Below, in pieces: positions 51,428 through 60,392 of a DNA stretch of 64,000 nucleotides (positions are counted from its first letter, which is position 1; each line of letters opens with the position of its first letter). The stretch comes from Winogradskya consettensis (GTDB lineage Bacteria; Actinomycetota; Actinomycetes; Mycobacteriales; Micromonosporaceae): the NCBI RefSeq assembly GCF_018332715.1, contig NZ_BOQP01000004.1, forward strand, positions 124,001 to 188,000, written 5' to 3'. Both the position numbers and the translations under genes were made by a program. The notes beneath the pieces are model-generated. The model did not search any database. It was given only the letters and a program-made list of their open reading frames with translations, and was not told the origin of the DNA.

Positions 51428-52291
51428 ATGACGAGAATTCATCACCGCTACGCCGACGTCCGTGGCCACCGGCTGTTCTACCGCGAGGCCGGTCCGGCCA
51501 CCGCACCGACCCTGGTCCTGCTGCACGGTTTCCCGGCCAGCTCGTTCATGTTCCGCAACCTGATCCCACTGCTCGCCGACCGGTGGCACATCATCGCCCC
51601 GGACCATCTGGGGTTCGGCGAGTCCGACGCTCCACCGGTGAGCGGGTTCGACTACACGTTCGACGCGCTCACCGATCTGACCGCGGAACTGCTCGGGCAG
51701 CTCGGCGCCGACCGGTACGCGCTCTACGTCCAGGACTTCGGCGCCCCCATCGGATGGCGGCTCGCCGTCCGCGACCCCTCGGCCGTCACCGCGATCATCA
51801 GCCAGAACGGCAACGCGTACCAGGAAGGCTTTGTGAAGTCCTACTTCCAGCCGGTCTGGGACTACTGGAACGAGCAGAACGCCGAGACCGAGGCGGCCAT
51901 CCGGCAGGGTTTCACGCTGGAGGCGATCCGCTGGCAGTACCTGACCGGCGTCGTCGACGAATCGCTGGTCGATCCGAGCACCTGGCAGCACGACCACGCC
52001 GTGTTGTCGCGGCCCGGCTACGACCTCCTCCAGTTGCAGCTGTGCCGGGACTACTCGTCGAACCTGGCGCTGTATCCGTTGGTGCACCGCTATTTCCGCG
52101 AGCATCAGGTGCCGCTGCTGGCGGTCTGGGGCCGCAGCGACCCGATCTTCGCCGCACCCGGTGCTCTCGCGTTCGCCGACGACCTGCCGACCGCCGAGAT
52201 CCATCTCCTCGAGGGCGGCCACTTCCTGCTGGAGAGCGCACTGGACGAGGCTGCCGCCCTGATCCGCGCCTTCCTGATCGCCAATCTCTGA
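51428..52291 (+). CDS. Haloalkane dehalogenase/epoxide hydrolase-like alpha/beta hydrolase
   Basis: 287 residues. LVLLHGFPASSFMFRNLIP (oxyanion HGFP), PDHLGFGESDAP, and the elbow YVQDFGAPIGWRLA with Asp about 103 as nucleophile identify the dehalogenase/epoxide-hydrolase branch. A cap region (about 130-215) and LLEGGHFLLES with the catalytic His follow. The Asp nucleophile separates it from the Ser hydrolases around it. The substrate is unknown. Confidence 0.87.
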   Translation: MTRIHHRYADVRGHRLFYREAGPATAPTLVLLHGFPASSFMFRNLIPLLADRWHIIAPDHLGFGESDAPPVSGFDYTFDALTDLTAELLGQLGADRYALYVQDFGAPIGWRLAVRDPSAVTAIISQNGNAYQEGFVKSYFQPVWDYWNEQNAETEAAIRQGFTLEAIRWQYLTGVVDESLVDPSTWQHDHAVLSRPGYDLLQLQLCRDYSSNLALYPLVHRYFREHQVPLLAVWGRSDPIFAAPGALAFADDLPTAEIHLLEGGHFLLESALDEAAALIRAFLIANL

Positions 52292-52300
52292 CAGCTCTCA

Positions 52301-52344
52301 CGACCGTAGGGCCCGCATTCCGGCGAATGCGAGCCCTACGGTCG
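52301..52344. terminator. Large bidirectional terminator hairpin
   Basis: CGACCGTAGGGC pairs with GCCCTACGGTCG and the inner CGCATTC with GAATGCG, giving about 19 paired bp with a 1-nt mismatch each side. It fills the gap between convergent stops at 52291 and 52355. Confidence 0.8.
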
Positions 52345-52354
52345 TACGCAACGG

Positions 52355-53143
52355 TCAGAGGCTCTGGCGGTCGAGCCAGGCGAGGCTGTCGTCGGCCAGC
52401 TGACGCCAACCGTGGTCGAACGCGGCGCTGTGACCCCGGTCGTCGTATTTGATGATGTCCGTACGCGCCCGGGAGCTCGCATAGAGCCGGTAGGCGGCCG
52501 CGACGACGGCGGCGGGAACCGTGTGGTCCTCGTCCGCGGCCAGCAGCAGCAGCGGACCCCGTCCGGCCCGGGTGGTGTCGACCGCGGTCGGGGCGTTCTT
52601 CGTGAAGTTCGCCGACGAGGCCTCGAACAGCGGGCGGCCCGGGCTGGGGATGGCGATGCGCTCGTACAGTTCCGCGGATTCGGCCGGCGGCAGCGCGTTG
52701 CCGAACCCGTAGGCGAACTGCTTCTCGGTCAGCGGCACGACCTTGTTCCTGTTGCCCGGCCGTGACAGCACCGGGAAACTGGACCGCAGCAGGCTCAGCG
52801 GGAGGATCTTGATGCCCTTGATCGGTGCCGGGGAGATCGCCACCGCTGCCGTGGCCAGCCCGGCGTCGAGCAGCTTCTGGGCGATCAGGCCGCCGAAGGA
52901 GTGACCGACGACGATCGGCGGGCTGTCGAGCCCGGCGATGAACTTGGCGTAGGAATCGGTGATCTCGTCGACGCCGACACCCGCGCCTTCGGAGTGCAGC
53001 CGGGTCTCGGCAACCGTGTCCTTGTCACCGGGCCAGCCCGGCGCGTGGGTCTCGTATCCCTTTCCGGCGAAGAGTTCCTGCCATGGCTGCCAGGCCACGG
53101 AATGGATCCAGAGACCATGGATGAAGACAACTGTTCTGCTCAT
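52355..53143 (-). CDS. Alpha/beta hydrolase (lipase-like)
   Basis: 262 residues. VVFIHGLWIHSVAWQPW, elbow VVGHSFGGLIAQ (Ser about 82), ADEDHTVP (Asp) and DRGHSAAFDHGW (His) form a complete catalytic triad. It is not secreted by sequence. The substrate is unknown. It lies between a Asp-type hydrolase (convergent) and SARP D on the same strand (55 bp), so SARP D may be transcribed into it. Confidence 0.86.
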   Translation of the reverse strand: MSRTVVFIHGLWIHSVAWQPWQELFAGKGYETHAPGWPGDKDTVAETRLHSEGAGVGVDEITDSYAKFIAGLDSPPIVVGHSFGGLIAQKLLDAGLATAAVAISPAPIKGIKILPLSLLRSSFPVLSRPGNRNKVVPLTEKQFAYGFGNALPPAESAELYERIAIPSPGRPLFEASSANFTKNAPTAVDTTRAGRGPLLLLAADEDHTVPAAVVAAAYRLYASSRARTDIIKYDDRGHSAAFDHGWRQLADDSLAWLDRQSL

Positions 53144-53198
53144 TGTTCGTACGACCTCGCCTTGGCGGATGAGACTATGGCGATCAAATTAGGGGCGG

Positions 53199-54785
53199 CT
53201 ACTGACCGATGTGTGGACGCGAACTGGATCTGGCCGCTGCCGGATCCGCAGGTCGTACCGCGAGTTCGGCCGCGACGGCCGCCAGGGACAGCCGCGGGTC
53301 GCCGCTGAGCCGGGCCGCCAGGATCGCCAGCGTCAACGGGAGGCGCCCGCAACTGGCCAGGATCGAGTCGAGCGCCCCGGTGGCGGCCGCGTCGATCTCC
53401 GCGACCCGGTTCGGCGCGGCGGCGAGCCGGCGGCGCAGCAGCTCCCGGGCGGAGGCGGCGTCCGGCGGGTCGACCCGCAGCAGGTGCGCACCGTCGTGGG
53501 CGGCCAGCCCGATCAGGGACCGCCTGCTGGTCACCAGCACCATGCTCCCCGGTGAGGCGGGGAACAGCGGGCGCACCTGCCCGGCATCACGTACGTTGTC
53601 GAGCAGCAGGAGGATCTGCTTGCCGGCGGTGCGGCTGCGGTAGGCGCCGAGCCGGGCGTCGTACGACTCGGGCAGGTCGTGGGTGGGGACGCCGAGCCCG
53701 TACAGCAGGGTCGCCAGGGCCTCCCCGGCCGTGAGGCCGTCACCGTCGCTCCGGTTTCCGCGCAGGTCGAGGGCGAGCTGACCGTCGGCGAAGTCACCGG
53801 CGACCCGGTGCGCGAAGTGGACGGCCAGCGTCGACTTCCCCACCCCGGCCACACCGTCCAGCGCGACGATCAGTGGCCCGGTGTGATCGGCCGCGTCCCG
53901 CGTCCCGGCGATCTCTGCCAGCACCGCGAGCTCCGTCGCCCGGCCGGTGAACATGGGCTGATCGTGCGGCAACTGCGCGGGAGGCGGGAAGTCGGCGGGC
54001 ACGGTGGTCTGGGTGAGCACCCGCCGATGCGCCGCCTGCAGCTCCGGGCCGGGGTCGATCCCCAGCTCGCCCGTCAGCCGCTCTCGGATCACCCGGTACG
54101 CGCTCAGCGCCGCGGCCTGCTGCCCGGCAGCCGCGAGGGCCGTGACGAGCGCCGCGTGCACCGGCTCGTGGAACCGGCCCACCGACGCTGCCAGCCGCAG
54201 TGGGGCCAGCATCCGGGCGCCCTGGTGAGCAGGGACCGCCAATGCGGTGGCAGCGATCACCGCGTCGAAGAACTCACTGTCGATCTTGGCGAAGGTCGCC
54301 GTGGCTGCCGCGCTGTCGGCCAGGGTGTCGGCGGCCGTGCCGTGCCACAGTCGCAGCGCTTGGGCGTACCTGTCGAGACCGGCCCGGTCGCGGCCGGCGG
54401 CGACGTCCTCCCTGGCCGCGGCGACCGTCGCCCGGAAGGTGCTGAGATCGAGTTCCGCGGAACCGGCCGAGAACAGGTAGGCGCTGCCGTGCCGCCGCAG
54501 GTACGAGCCGGCCGCACGGGTCTCCAGCCCCGGCTCCAGCAACCGGCGCAGGGCTCCGACATATTTGTGGATCACGTTGACGGCGCTGGCCGGCGGGTCG
54601 TCGCCCCAGAGCATGCCGATCAGCTCGGCGACGCCCAGCGGCCGGCCCTCGTGCGCGAGGAACATGGCCAGCAGGCAGCGCTGCTGGCGCGCCCCGGCGT
54701 CGACCTCGGTGCCGTCGAGCCAGACCCGCAGCGCGCCCAGGATCTCCAGCCGGAGCCGGTGGGACACGACAGCGGAATCGGACAC
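53199..54785 (-). CDS. SARP D: SARP-NB-ARC regulator without TPR half
   Basis: 528 residues. Winged helix (LRLEILGALRVWLDGTEVDA), BTAD, and NB-ARC with DGVAGVGKSTLA (about 312) and QILLLLDNVRDAGQVRP are complete. The homology with SARPs A and B stops at SLAAVAAELA; the next residues (VRPADPAAARSSSRPHIGQ) are unrelated and the whole winged-helix/TPR half (450 residues in A and B) is missing. GTG 54785 is assumed. It starts 20 bp after the carotenoid oxygenase stop and may be in its operon. Confidence 0.82.
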   Translation of the reverse strand: MSDSAVVSHRLRLEILGALRVWLDGTEVDAGARQQRCLLAMFLAHEGRPLGVAELIGMLWGDDPPASAVNVIHKYVGALRRLLEPGLETRAAGSYLRRHGSAYLFSAGSAELDLSTFRATVAAAREDVAAGRDRAGLDRYAQALRLWHGTAADTLADSAAATATFAKIDSEFFDAVIAATALAVPAHQGARMLAPLRLAASVGRFHEPVHAALVTALAAAGQQAAALSAYRVIRERLTGELGIDPGPELQAAHRRVLTQTTVPADFPPPAQLPHDQPMFTGRATELAVLAEIAGTRDAADHTGPLIVALDGVAGVGKSTLAVHFAHRVAGDFADGQLALDLRGNRSDGDGLTAGEALATLLYGLGVPTHDLPESYDARLGAYRSRTAGKQILLLLDNVRDAGQVRPLFPASPGSMVLVTSRRSLIGLAAHDGAHLLRVDPPDAASARELLRRRLAAAPNRVAEIDAAATGALDSILASCGRLPLTLAILAARLSGDPRLSLAAVAAELAVRPADPAAARSSSRPHIGQ

Positions 54786-54805
54786 GGCCGCAAAGGTAAG
54801 CGCCG

Positions 54806-56179
54806 TCACTGGAGGATCTGTGGACGAGGGCCGTCGGCGACCCAGTTGCCGTGGAAACCGAAGGGGATCCGGTTGGGCAGGTGGACTCGGGCGATGGGGG
54901 CGGCGGTCAGGTCGGCGGCGTCGAGGACGACGAGCTCGGCGCGGTTGACGGTGGCGTCGTGCACGACCGAGAGGATCCAGCCGTCGTCCTCGCCCCCGGC
55001 ACCGGGCCGGGGGACGAACGCGGGTTCCATGGTGACGCGGCCCGGCCCGTAGTCGTGGGTGACGGTTGTTCCCGTACCCGTGTCCACCTTGATCAGCGGC
55101 CCGGTGCCGAAGCCGTCGGTGGGATCGCGTTCCACGTCGTCGGTGATCTTGAGGCCGTGCGCGCTGAACCCGGCGAACCAGCCGTAGCGGTGCGCCCGGC
55201 CGGTCAGCGCGGGGGCGATCCGCGGGAACTCGACGCGGTGGTCGCTGATCAGCTCCTCCTTGACGGTGCCGAGGGCCGGGTTCACGTGCCAGCGCGCGAG
55301 CGCCGGCGTCGCGTCGCCGGGGCCGAGGACGTCGCGCGCGAACATCTCGTCGTAGCGCACCACGTCCATGGTCAGCGAGCCGTCGGGGTTGTCGAAGGCG
55401 TTGAGGACGTGGAAGACGAAGCTGCGGGGCGCCTCGATCCACCGGACCTGGTCGGGCTTACCCGCGATGGGCAGGATCCCGATCCGGGCCGCGTGCTGCT
55501 CGTCCCAGGTGAAGGGCAGGTTGGAGACGGTCTTTCCCGCCCTGCCGCGACGCAGGGCGGCGGCGAGGGTGACCGGCAGGTCGAGGATGACGACGCGGGT
55601 CTCGGTGAGCGCCATGTCGTGCACCATCGGGCCGCCGGCGACCGGGATGTCGGCGGTGTGCGCGGCCCTGCCGTCGGGCCCGAGCACGACATAACGGACC
55701 TCGCCGAACCGCGGGTTGTACGTCATCGCGTGCAGGTCGCCGGTCACCGGGTCGATCTTCGGGTGGGCGGTGAATCCGCGGCTGAGGGCGCCGTCACAGT
55801 CCCAGATCGCCATCCGGGCGAGGTCGGGGCTGATCTCGACCGGGGGCTTGCCGGCCTCGATGAGGGTGAGCAGCCGCCCGGCGTGGCTGACGACGCTGGT
55901 GTTCGGTGAGCCCTTCTCGCTGTCGATGAAGCGGCTGCGATACCACTCGGCACGGCCGTCGCGCAGCCGGATCCCGTGGACCATGCCGGTGCCGCGGAAC
56001 CAGTGGTGGGTGACCGGATCGACCTCACCGTCGCGCGGGTTGGGCCCGATCCTCAGATAGCGGCCGTTCAGCTCGCGCGGCAACTCCCCCGTGATCGGCA
56101 GGTCGGTGGTGCTGACCTCCTCGGCCAGGGGTGCGTAGTTGCCCTCGCGGTACCGGCCGGTCGTACTTGCGTTGTTCAC
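54806..56179 (-). CDS. Carotenoid cleavage oxygenase family protein
   Basis: About 457 residues. The four iron-binding His of the family can be placed: FTAHPKIDP, MVHDMALTETRVV, VFHVLNAFDNPDG and PFGFHGNW. The N-terminus has GRYLRIGPNPR and HHWFRGTGMVHG. It is an Fe(II)-dependent dioxygenase that splits a C=C bond of a carotenoid or an aromatic alkene; no carotenoid biosynthesis genes are in the window. GTG 56179 is preferred because GGAGG is 6 nt upstream, while it abuts ATG 56185. It is divergent from a PadR gene. Confidence 0.88.
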   Translation of the reverse strand: MNNASTTGRYREGNYAPLAEEVSTTDLPITGELPRELNGRYLRIGPNPRDGEVDPVTHHWFRGTGMVHGIRLRDGRAEWYRSRFIDSEKGSPNTSVVSHAGRLLTLIEAGKPPVEISPDLARMAIWDCDGALSRGFTAHPKIDPVTGDLHAMTYNPRFGEVRYVVLGPDGRAAHTADIPVAGGPMVHDMALTETRVVILDLPVTLAAALRRGRAGKTVSNLPFTWDEQHAARIGILPIAGKPDQVRWIEAPRSFVFHVLNAFDNPDGSLTMDVVRYDEMFARDVLGPGDATPALARWHVNPALGTVKEELISDHRVEFPRIAPALTGRAHRYGWFAGFSAHGLKITDDVERDPTDGFGTGPLIKVDTGTGTTVTHDYGPGRVTMEPAFVPRPGAGGEDDGWILSVVHDATVNRAELVVLDAADLTAAPIARVHLPNRIPFGFHGNWVADGPRPQILQ

Positions 56180-56216
56180 GGTCATCCTCCAGAGTCGTTC
56201 CCGACAGTACAACTCC

Positions 56217-56255
56217 GACCGTCTGATCTGGAATATTGAGATGCAGACCGTCTGA
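56217..56255. promoter_or_regulatory. Twin GACCGTCTGA sites between PadR and carotenoid oxygenase
   Basis: GACCGTCTGA occurs exactly at 56217-56226 and 56246-56255, 29 bp apart in direct orientation, around an AT-rich core (GGAATATTGAGATG). The region is the 89-bp spacer of the divergent genes and a probable PadR-controlled promoter. Confidence 0.55.
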
Positions 56256-56268
56256 ACCGGGAGATCCG

Positions 56269-56835
56269 ATGGCGACCGCCCTTCCGATCAGCGCCTACGT
56301 GGTGCTGGGCCTGCTCAGCGAGCGGGACGAGACCACCCCCTACCAGCTCGACCAGCGGATTCGCCAGAGCATCGGGCACTTCTGGGTCTTCCCGCGCTCG
56401 CAGCTCTACGCGGAGGCCGACCGGCTCGTCCGCCGCGGGCTCGTGGTCGAACGCCAGGAGGACGCCGGACGCCGGCGGCGGCTCCTGAGCCTCACCGGGC
56501 AGGGGCGCCAGGAACTGGACCGATGGCTGTCCACGCCGACGAGGGCCGGCACCGAGATCCACGACGAGGGGCTGCTGCGACTGTTCTTCCAGCCCACCGA
56601 CGTGGCCGACACCGGCCCGATCGTCCAGCTCGCCAGGGAACAGCTCGAGGCCCACGAGCAGCAGCTCGCGGACTATCTGGAGATCATGGGCTCGCGAGGA
56701 CTCCGGCCGGGGTCGCCGCAGCGGGCCACGCTGGAGGCGGGGCTGCGGATGGAGCGGATGTTCATCGACTTCTGGCGTGACGTCGAGGCGTCGCCGGGTG
56801 ACCTGCCCGGCGAGGACGATCAGGGCAGGAAGTAG
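56269..56835 (+). CDS. PadR family transcriptional regulator
   Basis: 188 residues. The N-terminal winged helix reads YVVLGLLSERDETTPYQLDQ, FPRSQLYAEADRLVRRGLV and RRRLLSLTGQGRQELDRWL, typical for PadR. A C-terminal helical domain of the Vir_act_alpha_C type follows (QLAREQLEAHEQQLADYLEI). It probably represses the divergent carotenoid oxygenase gene through the twin GACCGTCTGA sites. GGGAG lies 7 nt before the ATG. Its 3' end overlaps a convergent gene by 16 bp. Confidence 0.88.
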   Translation: MATALPISAYVVLGLLSERDETTPYQLDQRIRQSIGHFWVFPRSQLYAEADRLVRRGLVVERQEDAGRRRRLLSLTGQGRQELDRWLSTPTRAGTEIHDEGLLRLFFQPTDVADTGPIVQLAREQLEAHEQQLADYLEIMGSRGLRPGSPQRATLEAGLRMERMFIDFWRDVEASPGDLPGEDDQGRK

Positions 56836-57626
56836 ACGGCCCAGTTCGCCGGCGCCTTGGATGCCGAGGTGTACTGCGCGTAGATCTCCGGCGCCTTACC
56901 GGTGTGCCAGCTCAGCTTCGAGTCGTGCCGCTGCGGCTTCCAGGAACACCGGACCTGCTCCCTGTGATCCCCCACCCGCAGTTCCAGGGTCCCGAGGCCC
57001 GTGCACGCCGCGGCCACGGTGAAATCGCCGTGCTCCTGCAGCGGGCCGTAGTAGTCCGGTTCGCTGCCCGGCCCGATCGCGCCACCGACGCTGTAGCCCT
57101 CGTCACCGCCGTCGTCGAGGTGGAACGCCCCGTGCAGATCGACCTGCTGGTAGTCCTGCACGGACACCGGGTCACCCGTGTCGCTGGTGACCCGGAAAGC
57201 GAACTCGGCCGGTCCGGTGCCGGCCAGGTCGAAGACCAGACTCGCCGTGAAGGGGTCGCCGAAGAAGTCCGTCCGGACCGGCTCGGCAGCGCAGATCGCG
57301 GTGGTACGGGCCACGTCGCGCGGCTTGACCGACCCGGTCTCGGCGGCCGGGACCGCCGACACCGCGAGCGTGACCTGCCCCTCGCCGGTGCACGCCAGCC
57401 ACACGGTCAGCTCCCCCACGTACTGGGGAAACGTCCGGTGATATCCCGTGCCCACCGCGCCGGAGTCCTCGATCGCCGCGACCGACGCCGCCGGCGGCAA
57501 CAGGTCACGGGCCACGGCCACGGCCTCGGACACCGGCTCGTCGTGCGGCCGGCCCAGCACCACCCCCAGGGCTGTCGCCGCCAGCACGAGCACAAAGACA
57601 ACAAGACTGATGAGGCGTACGCGCAT
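56820..57626 (-). CDS. Exported or membrane-anchored protein of unknown function
   Basis: 268 residues. A single hydrophobic N-terminal helix (LISLVVFVLVLAATALGVVL) acts as signal or anchor. The rest is beta-rich with several Cys (LACTGEGQVTLAVSAVPA; VAAACTGLGTLELRVGD), suggesting a repeated domain pair that binds outside the membrane. No family is recognised. It overlaps the PadR gene by 16 bp at the 3' end and is divergent from the LAL regulator (75 bp). Confidence 0.7.
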   Translation of the reverse strand: MRVRLISLVVFVLVLAATALGVVLGRPHDEPVSEAVAVARDLLPPAASVAAIEDSGAVGTGYHRTFPQYVGELTVWLACTGEGQVTLAVSAVPAAETGSVKPRDVARTTAICAAEPVRTDFFGDPFTASLVFDLAGTGPAEFAFRVTSDTGDPVSVQDYQQVDLHGAFHLDDGGDEGYSVGGAIGPGSEPDYYGPLQEHGDFTVAAACTGLGTLELRVGDHREQVRCSWKPQRHDSKLSWHTGKAPEIYAQYTSASKAPANWAVYFLP

Positions 57627-57701
57627 CAAGTGATTCTGTCGGGAAGGAGTTGAAGATCTCTGGACGTCGAGGAAACGATCTCGCCGTAGCAAAATGGGAC
57701 C

Positions 57702-60362
57702 ATGGCGGAGATAGTCGGGCGCGACGACCAGATCACCACGCTCGATGCGCTGCTGGACCACGCGATCGACCGGCGGGGCGGTGCCCTGGTGCTGCGGGGC
57801 GAGGCCGGGATCGGCAAGTCGGCACTGCTGGAGCACGCGGCCCGTGCGGGGCGTGCGCGCGGGATGCGGGTGTTGCGGGTCACCGGCGTGCAGGCCGAGG
57901 TGCAGATCGCGTACGCCGGCCTCGACCTCCTGCTCCGCCCGTTGCGCCCGGCGGCGTCGGACACGAGCTCGCCGTACCGGATGGCGGTCGAGGTCCTCGA
58001 TCTGCTCGGTGAGCCGGACGGCGCGGTGCTGCTCGTGATCGAGGACGCGCACTGGCTGGACGCCGCCACCTGGGAGACGCTGACGTTCCTGTGCCGGCGG
58101 CTCGAGTCGGACCGGATCGCCGTGCTCATGGCCGTGCGCGAGGGCGAGGACATCGACCGGCGGCTGGCAGCTGCCGGGCTCCCCGAGCTGCGGCTCGAAC
58201 CGCTGTCCCCCGCCGACTCCGCGATGCTGCTCGACCGGACCGCGCCCGGGCTGGCTCCCGCACTGCACGGCCGGGTGCTGGACGAGGCCGCCGGAAACCC
58301 GCTGGGCATCGTCGAGCTCGGGTCCGCGGTCGCGCGTTCCGGAGGTTCGGCCCTGTTGCCGTCGAGCCTGCCGCTGAGCGTACGTGTGGAACGTACCTTC
58401 GACGGCCTGGTCGCCGACCTGCCGCCGGACACCCGCAGGCTGTTGCTGGTCGCGGCGCTGCTCGACGGTGACAGCCTCGACGAGATCCTTGCGGCGATGC
58501 GGGTGCTGACCGGCGCCGAGGTGCCCGCGGACGCCGTCCAGCCCGCGGTGACGGCCCGGCTGGTGACCGTCGACGAGCACTACGACCTGCGGTTCCGGCA
58601 CCCGCTGCTGCGATCGGCGCTGCGCCAGCAGGCCGCCGCGGGCGAGCGCCGGCGCGTGCACCAGGCGCTCGCGGAGGTGTTGTCGGGCAGCCCGGGACGC
58701 CGGCTCTGGCACCGCGCCTCGGCAGCACCGGGCCCGGACGAGGCACTGGCCCGGGAGCTCACCGACCTCGCCCTCGGTGCCACGCAGCAGCAGACGGTCG
58801 CGGTCGCCGCCGCCACCGTCAACCGGGCGATCCAGCTGAGCCAGGACCCGGCAGCGCGGGGCCGGCGCCAGATCATGGCGTGCACGCTGATGCGGGAGCA
58901 GGGTGACTCGCAGAGCGCCCAGCGCATCCTCGAGGACGTCGACGTGAGCGCGCTGCGCCCGGCCGACCAGGCCCGGCTGGCCATGATGCGCGAGTCGTTC
59001 TCGTCCAAGGCGTGGTCCGGGGCCGAGCAGCTGCTGGCCTATGCCGACCTGATCGACACCATGCGCCGCGACGACAACGCCGGGTTCGCCATCGACGCGC
59101 TGGCCGAGATCGCCTTACGCATCTACTACTCCAACGCTCCGGCACACGTCATCGACCGTTTCACCGACGTCGCCCTGGCCCTCGGCGACGGCGGCGACGA
59201 CCCGCGCCTGAGCGGGGTCCTGCTGACGATCGCCCCGGCCGGCCGGGGCGCCGACGGGCTGGACCGGCTGCGGCAGCTCGTCCACCGGACCGGCCTGTCC
59301 CCGGGCGTGCGCTGCGACCTGTCCATCGCCGCCTGGGCCGCGGGCGCCTTCGAGATCGCCGGGGCGTTCGCGCTCTCCAGCGCGGCCGAGCTCCGGGCAC
59401 AGGGCCGGATCGGCGCACTGGCCGTGGCGCTCAACGCCGGCGCCGGCGCCCATGCCGGGCTGGGCGACGCCCGGACGGCCCTGCCGCTCGCCGCCGAGTG
59501 CATCGCGCTGGCGCAGGAGACCGGACAGCTGATGTGGGCCCTGGGCGGCGGCCTCATCGCGGCCCTGGCCGAGGCGCTCAGCGGGGACGTCGCCGCCGCC
59601 CGCCGGCGGGCCGACGTCGCCGAGCAGATCTTCACCGCCGCCCGGCGGCTGCCGATGCTGGCACTGGTGCAGCGGGCCCGGGGTGTCGCCGCGCTCGCCG
59701 AGGGGCACGCGGACGACGCGTTCCGGCAGCTGATCCGCGTCTACGACCCGGCGGACAGCGCCCACCTGCCGCATCAGCGCCTCCACCTGCTCGGATTCCT
59801 GGCCGAGGCAGCGGTCCTCGGCGGTTTTCTGGACGAGCTGCGCCCGGTGGTCGCCGAGATGGAACCGATCGCCGCGCGGAGCCAGTCACCGGCACTGCTG
59901 GTCGGGCTCGGCTATGCCCGCGCGGTGCTCACCGGCGACTACGAGACAGCGCTCGCGCAGGACCTGACCGGCTGGCCGTTCGACCGGGCCCGGTTACAGC
60001 TCACGTACGGATCGGCGCTGCGCCGCTCGTTCAAGCTCACCGAGAGCCGGCCGCTGCTGCGGGCCGCCGCGGACACGTTCGACTCGCTCGGGGCCACGCC
60101 GTGGGCCGACCGGGCCCGGGCCGAGCTGCGCGCGACCGGGGAGACCCGGCGCAAGCCGATGGACGCGCTGGCCGTCCTCACCCCGCAGGAACAGCAGATC
60201 GCCCGGCTCACCGCCGAAGGTCTCAGCAACCGGGAGATCGGTACGCGCCTGTTCCTCTCCCCGAGAACGATCAGCACCCATTTGTACCGCATCTACCCGA
60301 AGATCAACGTCAGCTCGCGCGCGGAACTGGCCCGGGTCATTACGTCATCTGACGTAGTCTGA
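57702..60362 (+). CDS. LAL-type LuxR regulator
   Basis: 886 residues. N-terminal AAA/STAND ATPase: IVGRDDQITTLDALLDHAID, Walker A GEAGIGKSALL (Lys about 39) and Walker B LLVIEDAHWLDAATWE. A long helical middle part is followed by a C-terminal LuxR HTH (LTPQEQQIARLTAEGLSNRE then LFLSPRTISTHLYRIYPKIN). Two codons are TTA (472 and 765), rare in such genomes and in streptomycetes dependent on the bldA tRNA. It precedes SARP E by 30 bp, so both are probably co-transcribed. Confidence 0.9.
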   Translation: MAEIVGRDDQITTLDALLDHAIDRRGGALVLRGEAGIGKSALLEHAARAGRARGMRVLRVTGVQAEVQIAYAGLDLLLRPLRPAASDTSSPYRMAVEVLDLLGEPDGAVLLVIEDAHWLDAATWETLTFLCRRLESDRIAVLMAVREGEDIDRRLAAAGLPELRLEPLSPADSAMLLDRTAPGLAPALHGRVLDEAAGNPLGIVELGSAVARSGGSALLPSSLPLSVRVERTFDGLVADLPPDTRRLLLVAALLDGDSLDEILAAMRVLTGAEVPADAVQPAVTARLVTVDEHYDLRFRHPLLRSALRQQAAAGERRRVHQALAEVLSGSPGRRLWHRASAAPGPDEALARELTDLALGATQQQTVAVAAATVNRAIQLSQDPAARGRRQIMACTLMREQGDSQSAQRILEDVDVSALRPADQARLAMMRESFSSKAWSGAEQLLAYADLIDTMRRDDNAGFAIDALAEIALRIYYSNAPAHVIDRFTDVALALGDGGDDPRLSGVLLTIAPAGRGADGLDRLRQLVHRTGLSPGVRCDLSIAAWAAGAFEIAGAFALSSAAELRAQGRIGALAVALNAGAGAHAGLGDARTALPLAAECIALAQETGQLMWALGGGLIAALAEALSGDVAAARRRADVAEQIFTAARRLPMLALVQRARGVAALAEGHADDAFRQLIRVYDPADSAHLPHQRLHLLGFLAEAAVLGGFLDELRPVVAEMEPIAARSQSPALLVGLGYARAVLTGDYETALAQDLTGWPFDRARLQLTYGSALRRSFKLTESRPLLRAAADTFDSLGATPWADRARAELRATGETRRKPMDALAVLTPQEQQIARLTAEGLSNREIGTRLFLSPRTISTHLYRIYPKINVSSRAELARVITSSDVV

Positions 60363-60392
60363 GCGCCCGCGGGGCCGCCTACGGTCTTCCGC

